Below are positions 23,956 to 31,861 of a DNA stretch of 64,000 bases, in pieces. Both the position numbers and the translations under genes were made by a program. Origin of the DNA: Ruania albidiflava DSM 18029 (lineage in GTDB: Bacteria; Actinomycetota; Actinomycetes; Actinomycetales; Beutenbergiaceae); NCBI RefSeq assembly GCF_000421225.1, contig NZ_ATWL01000012.1, positions 1 through 64,000 on the forward strand, written 5' to 3'. The notes beneath the pieces were generated by a model. The model was given only the letters and a program-made list of their open reading frames with translations. It ran no database searches and was not told where the DNA came from. How positions within the stretch are numbered: the stretch's first letter is position 1; each line of letters opens with the position of its first letter.

Positions 23956-24444
23956 ATGACCACGCACACCACCGGCACCGAAGCTCTCGCACCCGGCAGA
24001 CGTCGACAGCTGCGTCTCGCGGTCACTGTGGTGCTGACCGCCACCGCCGTCAACCTCGGCCTCTATGCGATCGGCCGCTTCGCTGGCGCCACGCTCCGGC
24101 TGGACCCTGCCGTCGGGCCGGCCAACCACCAGATCACCGCACCGGACGTGGCCTGGAAGACGGTCGTCCCGCTCGCTGCCGGGGTGCTGGTGCTGCTGCT
24201 CGCTCGACGACGTTCCACCCGTTGGTTGACCGCGGTCACCGTGCTCGGTGCGGTGGTCGCTCTGGGCACCGGTGCAGTGCCACCGCTCGGTGCGCACGAC
24301 CCGCTCACCGGGGTGCTGCTGGCGGGGATGCACACCGTCCCGGGGGTGGCCATCGTCCTGGTGGGGGCTACGCTGCGGCGCAGGGCATCTGGTCAGTCGG
24401 ATGCCGCCGTCGTCGAAGACCCCGCCAGCCGGCGCAGCAGGTAG
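23956..24444 (+). CDS. DUF6069-family four-helix membrane protein
   Basis: 162 residues from ATG 23956 with GGGAGG upstream. Four hydrophobic segments: about 20-40 (LAVTVVLTATAVNLGLYAIG), 73-88, 97-116, 123-143. The conserved pattern AxTVNLxLYxIGRxxGA and ITAPDVAWKTVVPLAAGVLV fits DUF6069 proteins, which are frequent neighbours of ECF41-type and similar sigma factors. Likely a target of the adjacent sigma factor, given the matching promoter. Function unknown. Confidence 0.75.
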   Translation: MTTHTTGTEALAPGRRRQLRLAVTVVLTATAVNLGLYAIGRFAGATLRLDPAVGPANHQITAPDVAWKTVVPLAAGVLVLLLARRRSTRWLTAVTVLGAVVALGTGAVPPLGAHDPLTGVLLAGMHTVPGVAIVLVGATLRRRASGQSDAAVVEDPASRRSR

Positions 24445-24468
24445 CGCTGCTCGCCGAGCTGGACGGTC

Positions 24469-24993
24469 TCACCGGTCAGGCTCGGCGTGCAACAGGTCAG
24501 CGAGGGACTCCAGCGCGGGCAGTGCCGCTGCGATCCGTTCCTGGTCCTCGGCTCCGAGCCTTCCCAGGGCACGGGAGAGCCGGTCCGAACGGCGCTCCAT
24601 CTTCACCGCCCGGCGTGCGGTGGCGCCGGGGGAGAGGAAGAACTGGGCGGCGCGGCCGTCCGCGGGATCGGCCTGGCGTACCAGCAAGCCGCTGCGGGTC
24701 AGCGCGCTGCACAGCCCAGAGACGGTGTTCGCACGCAGGCGCAACGCGGTCGCGATCCTCGAGGTGCCGCGCCCCGGATGGGCGGCGACGTACCGGAGGA
24801 TCTCCTCCTCCGCGGGCGTCAGCCGGGGTGCTGTCTCCTCTGAGCCGTCGGCGGACCCACCGCCGGGCCCCGCGGAGGGGCGGCCCGACGGCCGCGTCGC
24901 GGCGTCGGCGACCGGCGCTCCAGAGCTGCGCCGCAGGCTCCGGCGCAGCTCCACGATCAGCGCAGCCAGACGGTGCGGGTCCGGTGCAGACAC
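24469..24993 (-). CDS. MarR-family transcriptional regulator
   Basis: 174 residues from GTG 24993, with AGGGG just upstream; the longer open frame before it lacks conservation. Winged helix at about residues 60-140: LTPAEEEILRYVAAHPGRGT, SRIATALRLRANTVSGLCSA, LTRSGLLVRQADPADGRAAQ (wing with the DPADGR signature). A Gly/Ser/Pro-rich linker (SGRPSAGPGGGSADGSEE) precedes it. Convergent with the DUF6069 gene and divergent from the iron-uptake operon. Two tandem perfect palindromes lie in its upstream region. Confidence 0.85.
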   Translation of the reverse strand: MSAPDPHRLAALIVELRRSLRRSSGAPVADAATRPSGRPSAGPGGGSADGSEETAPRLTPAEEEILRYVAAHPGRGTSRIATALRLRANTVSGLCSALTRSGLLVRQADPADGRAAQFFLSPGATARRAVKMERRSDRLSRALGRLGAEDQERIAAALPALESLADLLHAEPDR

Positions 24994-25032
24994 GACCCCT
25001 ATCGTGCCCGATCCGCCCGGCCCCAGCGCACA

Positions 25033-25082
25033 CCTGGGCCGTAGCGTCTCGCCCAGGCCGTGCGGCATCCTGCGGTGCCGCA
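25033..25082. promoter_or_regulatory. Two adjacent perfect palindromes upstream of marR
   Basis: CCTGGGC-N11-GCCCAGG (25033-25057) and TGCGGCA-N8-TGCCGCA (25061-25082), 40-90 bases upstream of the marR start, in the divergent region before the heme-uptake promoter. Candidates for MarR binding sites or for a small hairpin leader. Function inferred from position only. Confidence 0.35.
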
Positions 25083-25125
25083 CCCGGCCGGATCGCCGTC
25101 CACAATTCGACTAAGGTTTGCCTAA

Positions 25126-25144
25126 TGAGGTTTACCTAACCTAA
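25126..25144. promoter_or_regulatory. IdeR/DtxR iron box at the heme-uptake promoter
   Basis: TGAGGTTTACCTAACCTAA matches the 19-bp iron box TTAGGTTAGSCTAACCTAA at 16 positions. A second, overlapping half-match TAAGGTTTGCCTAA precedes it (25112-25125). The candidate -10 TAATAT (25142-25147) overlaps the box end, so an iron-loaded repressor would block RNA polymerase. Start of the binding-protein gene is 84 bases downstream. Confidence 0.8.
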
Positions 25145-25155
25145 TATCTCGATGG

Positions 25156-25181
25156 CTCGGTTACCGAGGTATTTACCGAGG
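25156..25181 (+). repeat. Palindrome and direct repeat in the leader of the heme-uptake operon
   Basis: CTCGGT-T-ACCGAG (25156-25168) is a perfect palindrome, and TTACCGAGG occurs twice (25161-25169 and 25173-25181). It lies in the presumed 5' untranslated region between the iron-boxed promoter and the GTG start. Could be a second operator or leader hairpin. Confidence 0.45.
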
Positions 25182-25227
25182 CGGATCTGTGCCGACCTGT
25201 CCTTGTCCTCGTTCATCTGGAGAGAAC

Positions 25228-26286
25228 GTGTCTCGATCAACGCGACGTCCCCTGTTCGTGTCCCTGGCCCTGGCGGCCGCTCTCGCACTGACCGGTTGCG
25301 GCTCGGGTCAGAGCAGCAGCCCAGAGGCGGCCGGGGAGCAGGACGCACAGGGCAGTGCTGACCAGGGCGGCAGCGAAGGTGCCCCCACCACGGCCGAGGC
25401 GGACGGGCAGGTCCCCTCCGTCGAGGCGGCCGAGCCGCAGCTGCCGGTCACGTTCACCGGTGATGACGGCGTCGACATCGAGGTGGTCAGCCTGGACCGG
25501 GTGCTTGTCCTGGACGACCCGACGATGGAGATCATGCAGGCGCTCGGGCATGACGAGCTGATCGGCATCGCCCCCGACACCTCCCTCATCGAGGACGTCG
25601 CCGCCCAGGCCGAGGAGCGGATCACCACCGCCGGGCGGGGCAGCCTGACGGTCGAGGGAGTGGTCGCCCTCGAGCCCACCCTGGTGATCGGTACCAGCAT
25701 GCGCCGGCATGCGGACGTGATCTCCGGGCTCCAGGCCGCCGACATCCCGGCCACACTGATCGACTCCAGCCAGGAGGCGCCGGACAAGATCCGCAAGACC
25801 GCCGAGCTGCTGGGAGTGCCGGAGTCCGGGGAGGAGCTGGCTGCCCAGGTGCAGGAGCAGTTCGATCAGGCCGATGCCGCCCTGGAGGGTGTCGAGGCGC
25901 GCCCGCGGGTGATGATCCTGTCCTCCAGCGGCGCCGGCGACAGCGGCAACACCACCGCTGCTGGGGAGGAGACCCCGGCGCACCAGATCATCGTCAACGC
26001 CGGCGGGCTGAACACTGGCGCGGAGTCCGGGCTGGACCGGTACCAGTCGATCACCGCCGAAGGTCTGGTCGCCGCAGCACCGGAGGTGATCGTGGTCGCC
26101 GCCTCGGAGATCGACGACCTCGGTGGCGAGGACGGGATCTGGGAGCAGGTCGACGGGCTCAGCGGCACCCCGGCGGCGGCCACCGGCTCGCTGGTGGTGA
26201 TGGACGACATGCAGCTCAAGGGTGGTGCGGTCAGCGCCGGCCTGGGCATCCTGGCTCTGCAGGCCCAGCTGCACCCGGACGCATGA
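25228..26286 (+). CDS. hmuT: Heme/siderophore ABC transporter substrate-binding lipoprotein (HmuT-like)
   Basis: 352 residues from GTG 25228 (GGAGAG upstream). Lipoprotein signal: RPLFVSLALAAALALTGCGS, with Cys at about 23 after the LTG lipobox. A Glu/Gln/Gly-rich linker of about 40 residues follows. The periplasmic-binding fold of cluster A-II shows DDPTMEIMQALGHDELIGIA, VEGVVALEPTLVIGTS, PAHQIIVNAGGLN. The family binds heme or ferric siderophores; hmuT-type is favoured by the compact one-permease operon. Regulated by the upstream iron box. The symbol is by similarity. Confidence 0.85.
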   Translation: MSRSTRRPLFVSLALAAALALTGCGSGQSSSPEAAGEQDAQGSADQGGSEGAPTTAEADGQVPSVEAAEPQLPVTFTGDDGVDIEVVSLDRVLVLDDPTMEIMQALGHDELIGIAPDTSLIEDVAAQAEERITTAGRGSLTVEGVVALEPTLVIGTSMRRHADVISGLQAADIPATLIDSSQEAPDKIRKTAELLGVPESGEELAAQVQEQFDQADAALEGVEARPRVMILSSSGAGDSGNTTAAGEETPAHQIIVNAGGLNTGAESGLDRYQSITAEGLVAAAPEVIVVAASEIDDLGGEDGIWEQVDGLSGTPAAATGSLVVMDDMQLKGGAVSAGLGILALQAQLHPDA

Positions 26287-27365
26287 CAGCCACCGGCGTC
26301 TCTTCGGCACGCACGGTCGAGGACACCGAGGGGACCGTCCGCCGCCCGTACGGCCCGGTCATCCTCGGAGTCTTCCTCGCCCTGCTGGTCGTCGCGCTGG
26401 TGGCCGGTGTGGCGATCGGGCCGCTGCGGCTGGCGCCCGGTGCGGTGCTGGACATCATCGCCGCCAAGCTCGGTGTCGGCGAGGCCACTGGCTACACTGC
26501 GGCCGAGGTCAGTGTGGTCTGGGACATCCGCCTGCCCCGGGTGCTGCTCGCCGCGCTGGTGGGCTCGGCTCTAGCCGTCTCCGGAGCGGCACTGCAAGGC
26601 TTGTTCGGCAACTCCCTGGCCGACCCCGGTGTCATCGGCGTGACCGCCGGTGCCTCCCTGGGCGCGATCACCGCCATCGTCCTCGGCCTGACCGTGCTCG
26701 GCAGCTGGACCGTGCCCGGGATGGCCTTCATCTTCGGGCTGATCACCACCGGGCTCATCTACGCTCTGGCACGCCCGGGGCGCAAGGGCGGCACTGTGCA
26801 GCTGCTGCTCGTCGGTATCGCCATCACCGCGGTGACCGGTTCGGTGAACGGCTTCTTCACCTACATCGCCGACACCACCGAGCTGGAGTCCATCACCTAC
26901 TGGTCGATGGGCTCGCTGAACCGTGCCTCCTGGACCACGTTGGCGGCCGGTCTGCCGTTCTACGTGGCCGGTGTGGTGGCCGTGCTGAGCCTCGCCAAGC
27001 CGTTGGACGTGCTCGCCCTCGGCGAGCGGCAGGCCCACCACGTCGGGCGGAACGTGCGCCGCACCCGCATCCTGCTGATCGTGGCCAGTGCGCTGGTGGT
27101 CGGCGCCGCCGTGGCCCTGGCCGGCTCGATCGGGTTCGTCGGACTGGTCGTCCCGCACATCGTGCGCCTGCTGATCGGCCCTGGGCACCGGTGGTTGCTG
27201 CCGCTGTCCGCGGTGGGAGGGGCGTTGATGCTGGTGGTCGCCGACATCGGCGCGCGCACCCTGAACCCACCGTCAGAGGTGCCGATCGGGCTGTTCACCG
27301 GGCTCGTCGGTGGTCCGTTCTTCCTCTGGCTGCTGTTCCGCCGACGTACGGAGATGCGCGCATGA
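26283..27365 (+). CDS. hmuU: Heme/iron ABC transporter permease, FecCD family (HmuU-like)
   Basis: 360 residues, ATG overlapping the previous stop (ATGA). The FecCD family signature is complete: IRLPRVLLAALVGSALAVSG, AALQGLFGNSLADPGVIGVT, WSMGSLNRASW, and the coupling-loop region GFVGLVVPHIVRLLIGP. About nine to ten membrane helices. A single permease gene implies a homodimeric channel. Couples to the ATPase gene by another ATGA overlap. Confidence 0.92.
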   Translation: MTATGVSSARTVEDTEGTVRRPYGPVILGVFLALLVVALVAGVAIGPLRLAPGAVLDIIAAKLGVGEATGYTAAEVSVVWDIRLPRVLLAALVGSALAVSGAALQGLFGNSLADPGVIGVTAGASLGAITAIVLGLTVLGSWTVPGMAFIFGLITTGLIYALARPGRKGGTVQLLLVGIAITAVTGSVNGFFTYIADTTELESITYWSMGSLNRASWTTLAAGLPFYVAGVVAVLSLAKPLDVLALGERQAHHVGRNVRRTRILLIVASALVVGAAVALAGSIGFVGLVVPHIVRLLIGPGHRWLLPLSAVGGALMLVVADIGARTLNPPSEVPIGLFTGLVGGPFFLWLLFRRRTEMRA

Positions 27366-28126
27366 CCCCCGTGCTGCAGGCCGAGGGCCTGAACGTGGTG
27401 CTCGGCACCAACCACGTGCTCAAGAATGTCGACCTGGACGTTCATGCCGGCCGCCTGACCACGCTCATCGGCCCCAACGGTGCCGGCAAGTCCACCCTGT
27501 TCGCGGCACTGTCCGGCGACCTGGAACCGAGCAGCGGACACGTGCTGCTGCAGGGCCGCGAGGTACGTAGCTACCGGCCCAAGCAGCTCGCTCTGCTGCG
27601 GTCCGTGCTGCCGCAGGACCACCTGGTCCGCTTCTCCTACTCGGTGGAGGAGATCGTGCAGCTCGCCCGGCTCTCCCACGCACCGGATCCGGACCGCGAT
27701 GCGCAGATCGTGGCCGACAGCCTGGCCGCCGCCGAGATGGCCGGGATGCGTCGCCGGGACGTGCAGACCCTCTCCGGCGGTGAGATGGCGCGCACCGCCT
27801 TCGCCCGCACGCTGGCGCAGACCACCCCGGTGGTGCTGCTGGACGAACCCACCGCCGCACTCGACCTGCGCCACCAGGAGGTGGTGCTCCGCCATGCCCG
27901 CCGTCTGCGTGACGAAGGAGCCTGTGTGGTGGTGGTGATCCATGACCTGAACCTCGCCGCGGCCTACTCCGACCGGGTGGTGATGCTGCAGCACGGTGCG
28001 ATCGTCGCCGACGGGCCAGCGGAGCAGGTGCTCACCGCCGAACGGATCGGTGCGGTCTACCGGCAGCGGGTGCTGGTCACCGATCATCCGACCCGCGGCT
28101 GTCCGATGGTGGTCACGGTGGACTGA
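27362..28126 (+). CDS. hmuV: Heme/iron ABC transporter ATPase (HmuV-like)
   Basis: 254 residues. Walker A GPNGAGKSTL; Q-loop in LRSVLPQDHLV; the signature LSGGEMARTAFAR (LSGGE variant); Walker B VVLLDEPTAALDL; H-loop VVVVIHDLNLAAAYSDRV. Typical for HmuV-type heme importers. Last gene of the hmuTUV operon. It ends 5 bases from a convergent efflux pump gene, leaving almost no terminator space. Confidence 0.92.
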   Translation: MTPVLQAEGLNVVLGTNHVLKNVDLDVHAGRLTTLIGPNGAGKSTLFAALSGDLEPSSGHVLLQGREVRSYRPKQLALLRSVLPQDHLVRFSYSVEEIVQLARLSHAPDPDRDAQIVADSLAAAEMAGMRRRDVQTLSGGEMARTAFARTLAQTTPVVLLDEPTAALDLRHQEVVLRHARRLRDEGACVVVVIHDLNLAAAYSDRVVMLQHGAIVADGPAEQVLTAERIGAVYRQRVLVTDHPTRGCPMVVTVD

Positions 28127-28131
28127 CCGGC

Positions 28132-29691
28132 TCAGTCTGCCGGCTTTGCCACCGGCTCGTGGGCGCTCACGCTGGTGGCCAGCGGCACCTCCTTGAGGAA
28201 GATCAGGGCCACCAGCGCCACCACCGCCAGCGGCACGAGGAACGCGAAGATCGGCATCAACGCATGGTTGTAGGCGTGCACGATCACCGTGCGCACCTCC
28301 TCCGGCAGGGCGTTCACCCCGGCCGGGGTGAGCGAGTCGATGCTCGTGCCGGCCGGCACCCCGCCGGCCGCGGTGAACTGCGCCACCAGCTCGCTGGTCA
28401 GCCGGGAGGCGAACACCGACCCGACCACGGCCGACCCCAGCGTGGCCCCGACCTGACGGAAGTAGTTGTTCGCCGCCGTCGCTGTGCCCACGATCGCGTT
28501 CGGGAACGTGTTCTGCACGATCAGGGTGAGGATCTGCATGCTCATCCCGATCCCGAGGCCGAACAGGCAGATGTAGGCGCACAGCACCACCAGCGAGGTC
28601 TCGACCGTGAGCGTGGAGATCAGCACCAGCCCGATCGCCATCACCACCGACCCGGTGAGCGGGAACGCCTTGTACCGCCCGGAGCGGGAGACCATCTGCC
28701 CGGAGACCACCGAGGCGACCAGCAGCCCGCCCATCATCGGGATCATCAGCAGACCGGCCTCAGTGGCGTCCACTCCGGTGACCATCTGCAGGTAGGTCGG
28801 CATGTACCCGATGGTGCCGAACATCATCACCCCGACGGCCAGGCTGGCGGTGGCGGTCAGCACGAAGTTGCGCTCCCGGAACAGGGTGAGCGGGATCACC
28901 GGGCTGCTCGCGCGCGACTCCGCCCACACGAACACCGCCCCGAGCACCACGAACGCGGCGATCAGGCCGAGGATCTGCGGGGAGGCCCAGTCGTAGGTGC
29001 TGCCGCCCCAGGTGCTGGCCAGCACCAGTGCGGTGGTGGCCCCGGCCAGCAGCGCCATGCCCAGGTAGTCCAGCCGGGGGCGGGTGCCGGTGCGCCGCGC
29101 GGGCAGGTGCAGGAAGATGCTCACCGCGGTGATCGCCAGGGCGCCCAGCGGCAGGTTGATCCAGAACGCCCAGCGCCAGCCCGGTCCCTCGGTGAACCAG
29201 CCCCCGAGCAGCGGTCCGGCCACCGAGGAGACCGCGAACACTGCGCCCATCGCCCCCATGTACCGGCCGCGCTCCCGGGCCGGGACCACGTCGGCGATCG
29301 CGGCCTGGGAGAGGATCATCAGCCCGCCGGCGCCCAGGCCCTGCACCACCCGGGCCACGATCAGCAGGCTCATGTCCTCGGCCAGCGCCCCGAGGATCGA
29401 GCCGATCATGAACACGGCGATCGCGGAGATCAGCACCGGTTTGCGGCCGAGCTGGTCGCTGATCCGGCCGTAGATGGGCATCATGATCGTCGAGGCAAGG
29501 ATGTAGCCGCTGATCACCCAGGTCATCTGGTCCACGCCGTGCAGCTCGCCGACCATCGTCGGCAGCGCAGTGGCGAGCACGGTCTGGTTCAACGACGCCA
29601 GCAGCATCGTGACCATCAGTGCGGCGAACAGCAGACCCACGTTCGTGGGGCGTGTCTCCTCCTCGACTGGCGCAGGTGTGGATGAAGGCAC
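28132..29691 (-). CDS. DHA2-family multidrug efflux MFS transporter (14 helices)
   Basis: 519 residues from GTG 29691. Motif A after helix 2 (GRISDQLGRKPVLI), motif C-like GPLLGGWFTEGPGWRWAFWI in helix 5, and LNQTVLATALPTMVGEL (motif D1) identify the DHA2 drug:proton antiporter family (EmrB/QacA-like). Fourteen hydrophobic segments. A small perfect palindrome ATGTA-N3-TACAT lies just upstream. Substrate unknown. No adjacent TetR/MarR in the same orientation. Confidence 0.9.
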   Translation of the reverse strand: MPSSTPAPVEEETRPTNVGLLFAALMVTMLLASLNQTVLATALPTMVGELHGVDQMTWVISGYILASTIMMPIYGRISDQLGRKPVLISAIAVFMIGSILGALAEDMSLLIVARVVQGLGAGGLMILSQAAIADVVPARERGRYMGAMGAVFAVSSVAGPLLGGWFTEGPGWRWAFWINLPLGALAITAVSIFLHLPARRTGTRPRLDYLGMALLAGATTALVLASTWGGSTYDWASPQILGLIAAFVVLGAVFVWAESRASSPVIPLTLFRERNFVLTATASLAVGVMMFGTIGYMPTYLQMVTGVDATEAGLLMIPMMGGLLVASVVSGQMVSRSGRYKAFPLTGSVVMAIGLVLISTLTVETSLVVLCAYICLFGLGIGMSMQILTLIVQNTFPNAIVGTATAANNYFRQVGATLGSAVVGSVFASRLTSELVAQFTAAGGVPAGTSIDSLTPAGVNALPEEVRTVIVHAYNHALMPIFAFLVPLAVVALVALIFLKEVPLATSVSAHEPVAKPAD

Positions 29692-29706
29692 CCATGCACA
29701 GTACGC

Positions 29707-29719
29707 ATGTAGATTACAT
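29707..29719. promoter_or_regulatory. Small palindrome ATGTA-GAT-TACAT at the efflux-pump promoter
   Basis: A perfect 5-bp-armed inverted repeat, in an AT-rich patch, 16 bases before the GTG start of the DHA2 pump. It may be an operator or overlap the -10. No dedicated regulator gene is evident next to it. Confidence 0.35.
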
Positions 29720-29778
29720 AGAACAAGCGGGGGTCGGATGCTGGACCGGACCGACCGCTCCGCGACCTCCGGTGGTGC

Positions 29779-30465
29779 TCAGTCCTGGTCGGCGCGGGTG
29801 TAGCCGTACAGGTCGCGCTGGGTGCCGTTCACCCACAGCTTCGCCCCGTGCGGGGCATCGATGAGCAGCGTGCGGTTGTAGGCCTCGTCCACCACGGTCG
29901 CGCTGGCGCCCACCTCGGCCAGCGCCGGCACCAGCGCGTCCAGGTCGCCGGAGTGCTCCAGGCTCAGCTCGAGCGCTACGGAGGGTGAGCCGTGCCAGGC
30001 CACCTGACCTCCGCCGTCGGCAGTGAAGTCGCGCCAGCTGCCCGCATCGGAGGCGAGGCGCGGCGCGAGCCCGAGCGCGGACAGCACCTCGAGGGGCTGC
30101 TGCGGGTCGGGGGAGTACCAGATCGGCATCACTGCCACCTGCCTCTGGCCGGAGGCCAGGGTCGGAGTGCGCAGATCGTCGACGGCGGAGCTCACCGTGA
30201 TCGTGGTCCCGTCCGTGGCCTGCACGGCTGGTCCGGTGGTGCGGGCCACGTTCCCGGCGGCCGCGAGAGTCGCGGCCGGGTCGGGGACCAGGACCTCCAG
30301 CTCGGTGGCACCGTCCTGGTCGGCCGCACCGGCCTGGCGGATGGTCAGCAGCCCGCTGCCGGCCCAGGTGCCGGGGCGGTCGGTGGCGCCGAAGCCGAGC
30401 ACCGGCAGCACCCGCTGCCACCAGGAGACATCGTTGGTGTGGTGGATGGTGTGCACGATGGTCAC
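29779..30465 (-). CDS. VOC-superfamily (glyoxalase/bleomycin-resistance-like) protein
   Basis: 228 residues from GTG 30465, overlapping the upstream RHH gene stop as GTGA. Two VOC-type beta-alpha-beta-beta-beta halves: N-half [20 protein letters not shown] to [10 protein letters not shown]-half [12 protein letters not shown] to [20 protein letters not shown]. The metal-binding His/Glu pattern is partial, so catalysis is uncertain. Regulated probably by the co-transcribed 48-residue DNA-binding protein. Confidence 0.72.
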   Translation of the reverse strand: MTIVHTIHHTNDVSWWQRVLPVLGFGATDRPGTWAGSGLLTIRQAGAADQDGATELEVLVPDPAATLAAAGNVARTTGPAVQATDGTTITVSSAVDDLRTPTLASGQRQVAVMPIWYSPDPQQPLEVLSALGLAPRLASDAGSWRDFTADGGGQVAWHGSPSVALELSLEHSGDLDALVPALAEVGASATVVDEAYNRTLLIDAPHGAKLWVNGTQRDLYGYTRADQD

Positions 30466-30608
30466 GGCGCGTCCTCCTCGAGGTAGTCGGTCATCACCCG
30501 TTCGACGAGGGCGGACAGCGACTCTTCCTCGTCGATCGCGCGATGCTTGATCCGGCGGACCAGGTCGCCGGGCAGATACACGTTGAACTGCACCTTGGGC
30601 TCTCGCAT
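30462..30608 (-). CDS. 48-residue ribbon-helix-helix (CopG-like) regulator
   Basis: A short gene from ATG 30608 to TGA 30464-30462. The sequence begins [20 protein letters not shown] and continues [19 protein letters not shown], giving one beta strand (KVQFNVYLP) and two helices, the minimal RHH fold. The GTGA overlap with the VOC gene and a perfect ATGCTA-N6-TAGCAT palindrome covering its start codon strongly support a real, autoregulated gene. Could also be the antitoxin-like half of an unrecognised pair, but the partner is not a known toxin. Confidence 0.72.
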   Translation of the reverse strand: MREPKVQFNVYLPGDLVRRIKHRAIDEEESLSALVERVMTDYLEEDAP

Positions 30609-30624
30609 GCTAGCACCATAGCAT
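30607..30624. promoter_or_regulatory. RHH operator ATGCTA-N6-TAGCAT
   Basis: A perfect 6-bp-armed inverted repeat that includes the ATG codon of the 48-residue RHH gene. Short symmetric sites at the start codon are typical of autoregulating RHH proteins. Confidence 0.55.
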
Positions 30625-30703
30625 CAGTCCCAGGGGTGGCGGTACCGGCCGCCGCTGCCCGGTGGGCATGGCCCCAGCCCGTGCGGACAGATACATTCGA
30701 GGT

Positions 30704-31861
30704 ATGGACGCACCGCTGCACCTGCATGACGTGATCGACTTCCTGGAGCGGCGCTACCCGCCCGCCACCGCCGAACCCTGGGACGCCGTCGGCCTGGTGG
30801 TCGGCGACCCGGTGGCGCCGGTCGAACGCGTGCTGTTCGCCATCGACCCCACCGAGGAGGTGGTCGCCGAGGCTGCCGCCGCCGGCGCCGACCTGCTCGT
30901 GACCCACCACCCGCTGCTGCTCAAACCGGTGCACTCGGTGGCCGCCACCAGTGCCAAAGGGCGGGTGGTGCACAGCCTCATCTCTGCCGGTGTGGCCCTG
31001 TACGTGGCCCACACCAACGCCGACATCGCCGCCGGCGGGGTGAACGAGGCACTCGCCGCCACCCTCGACCTGAGCGGCACCCGCCCCCTGGTGCCCGCCC
31101 CCGGTCAGGCCCTGGACGTGCTCGTGGTGTACGTACCAGAAGAGGACGCCGAACAGCTGCGCGGCACGCTCGCCGCAGCCGGAGCCGGTGCCGTGGGGGA
31201 CTACACCGGCTGCGCCTGGTCGGTGTCCGGCACCGGAGAGTTCACCCCGCACGACGGCGCCGACCCGACGATCGGGCAGGTGGGCCGGCACGAGCGCGTG
31301 GCCGAACGGCGCATCGAGATGGTGGTGCCCCCGCAGCGGCGGGAGCAGGTGGTGGCGGCACTGCGGGAGGCCCACCCGTACGAGGAGCCCGCCTTCTCCT
31401 TCCTCACCACTGCGGCTCCGGCCAGCGCCGTGGGCTCGGGCCGGGTCGGGTACCTGCCGTACGAGATCACCCTGCGCGAGCTCGCCGAGCAGGTGGCCAC
31501 CGCGCTGCCGGCCACCGCCCAGGGCATCCGGGTCAGCGGCGACCTGGACCAGGTGGTCTCCACCGTGGCGGTCTGCGGCGGCTCCGGGGACGCCTACCTG
31601 GATGCCGCGCACCGCTCCGGGGCGGACGTGTACCTGACCGCCGACCTGCGCCACCACCGAGCCGAGGAGGCCCGCGCCGAGTCCGGTGCCCCGGCCCTGA
31701 TCGACGCCGCGCACTGGGCCACCGAGTGGCCCTGGCTGCCGGTGGCCGCCCGCGCGCTGGACACCGACGCAGGCGGGCGGCTGGAGACCATCGTCTCCAC
31801 GCGGGTCACCGACCCGTGGACCATTAGGCTGGGCGCAGCCGAGACCGGAGGTACCCCGTGA
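30704..31861 (+). CDS. Nif3-like dinuclear metal-centre protein
   Basis: 385 residues. Metal ligands in the N-part (LVTHHPLLL, VAHTNADIAAGGVNEALA) and C-part (HHRAEEARAESGAPALIDAAHW with E and H ligands). An inserted PII/CutA-like domain occupies about residues 130-245 (VLVVYVPEEDAEQLRG and PYEEPAFSFLTT), as in long Gram-positive Nif3 proteins. Conserved chromosomal gene, widespread in actinobacteria before the zinc-ribbon gene. Overlaps the next gene (GTGA). Confidence 0.9.
   Translation: MDAPLHLHDVIDFLERRYPPATAEPWDAVGLVVGDPVAPVERVLFAIDPTEEVVAEAAAAGADLLVTHHPLLLKPVHSVAATSAKGRVVHSLISAGVALYVAHTNADIAAGGVNEALAATLDLSGTRPLVPAPGQALDVLVVYVPEEDAEQLRGTLAAAGAGAVGDYTGCAWSVSGTGEFTPHDGADPTIGQVGRHERVAERRIEMVVPPQRREQVVAALREAHPYEEPAFSFLTTAAPASAVGSGRVGYLPYEITLRELAEQVATALPATAQGIRVSGDLDQVVSTVAVCGGSGDAYLDAAHRSGADVYLTADLRHHRAEEARAESGAPALIDAAHWATEWPWLPVAARALDTDAGGRLETIVSTRVTDPWTIRLGAAETGGTP

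Noticed and set aside
28159-29685. 508-codon plus-strand frame opposite the DHA2 pump
   Set aside because: His/Arg/Gln-rich antisense frame that mirrors the transporter; no motif.
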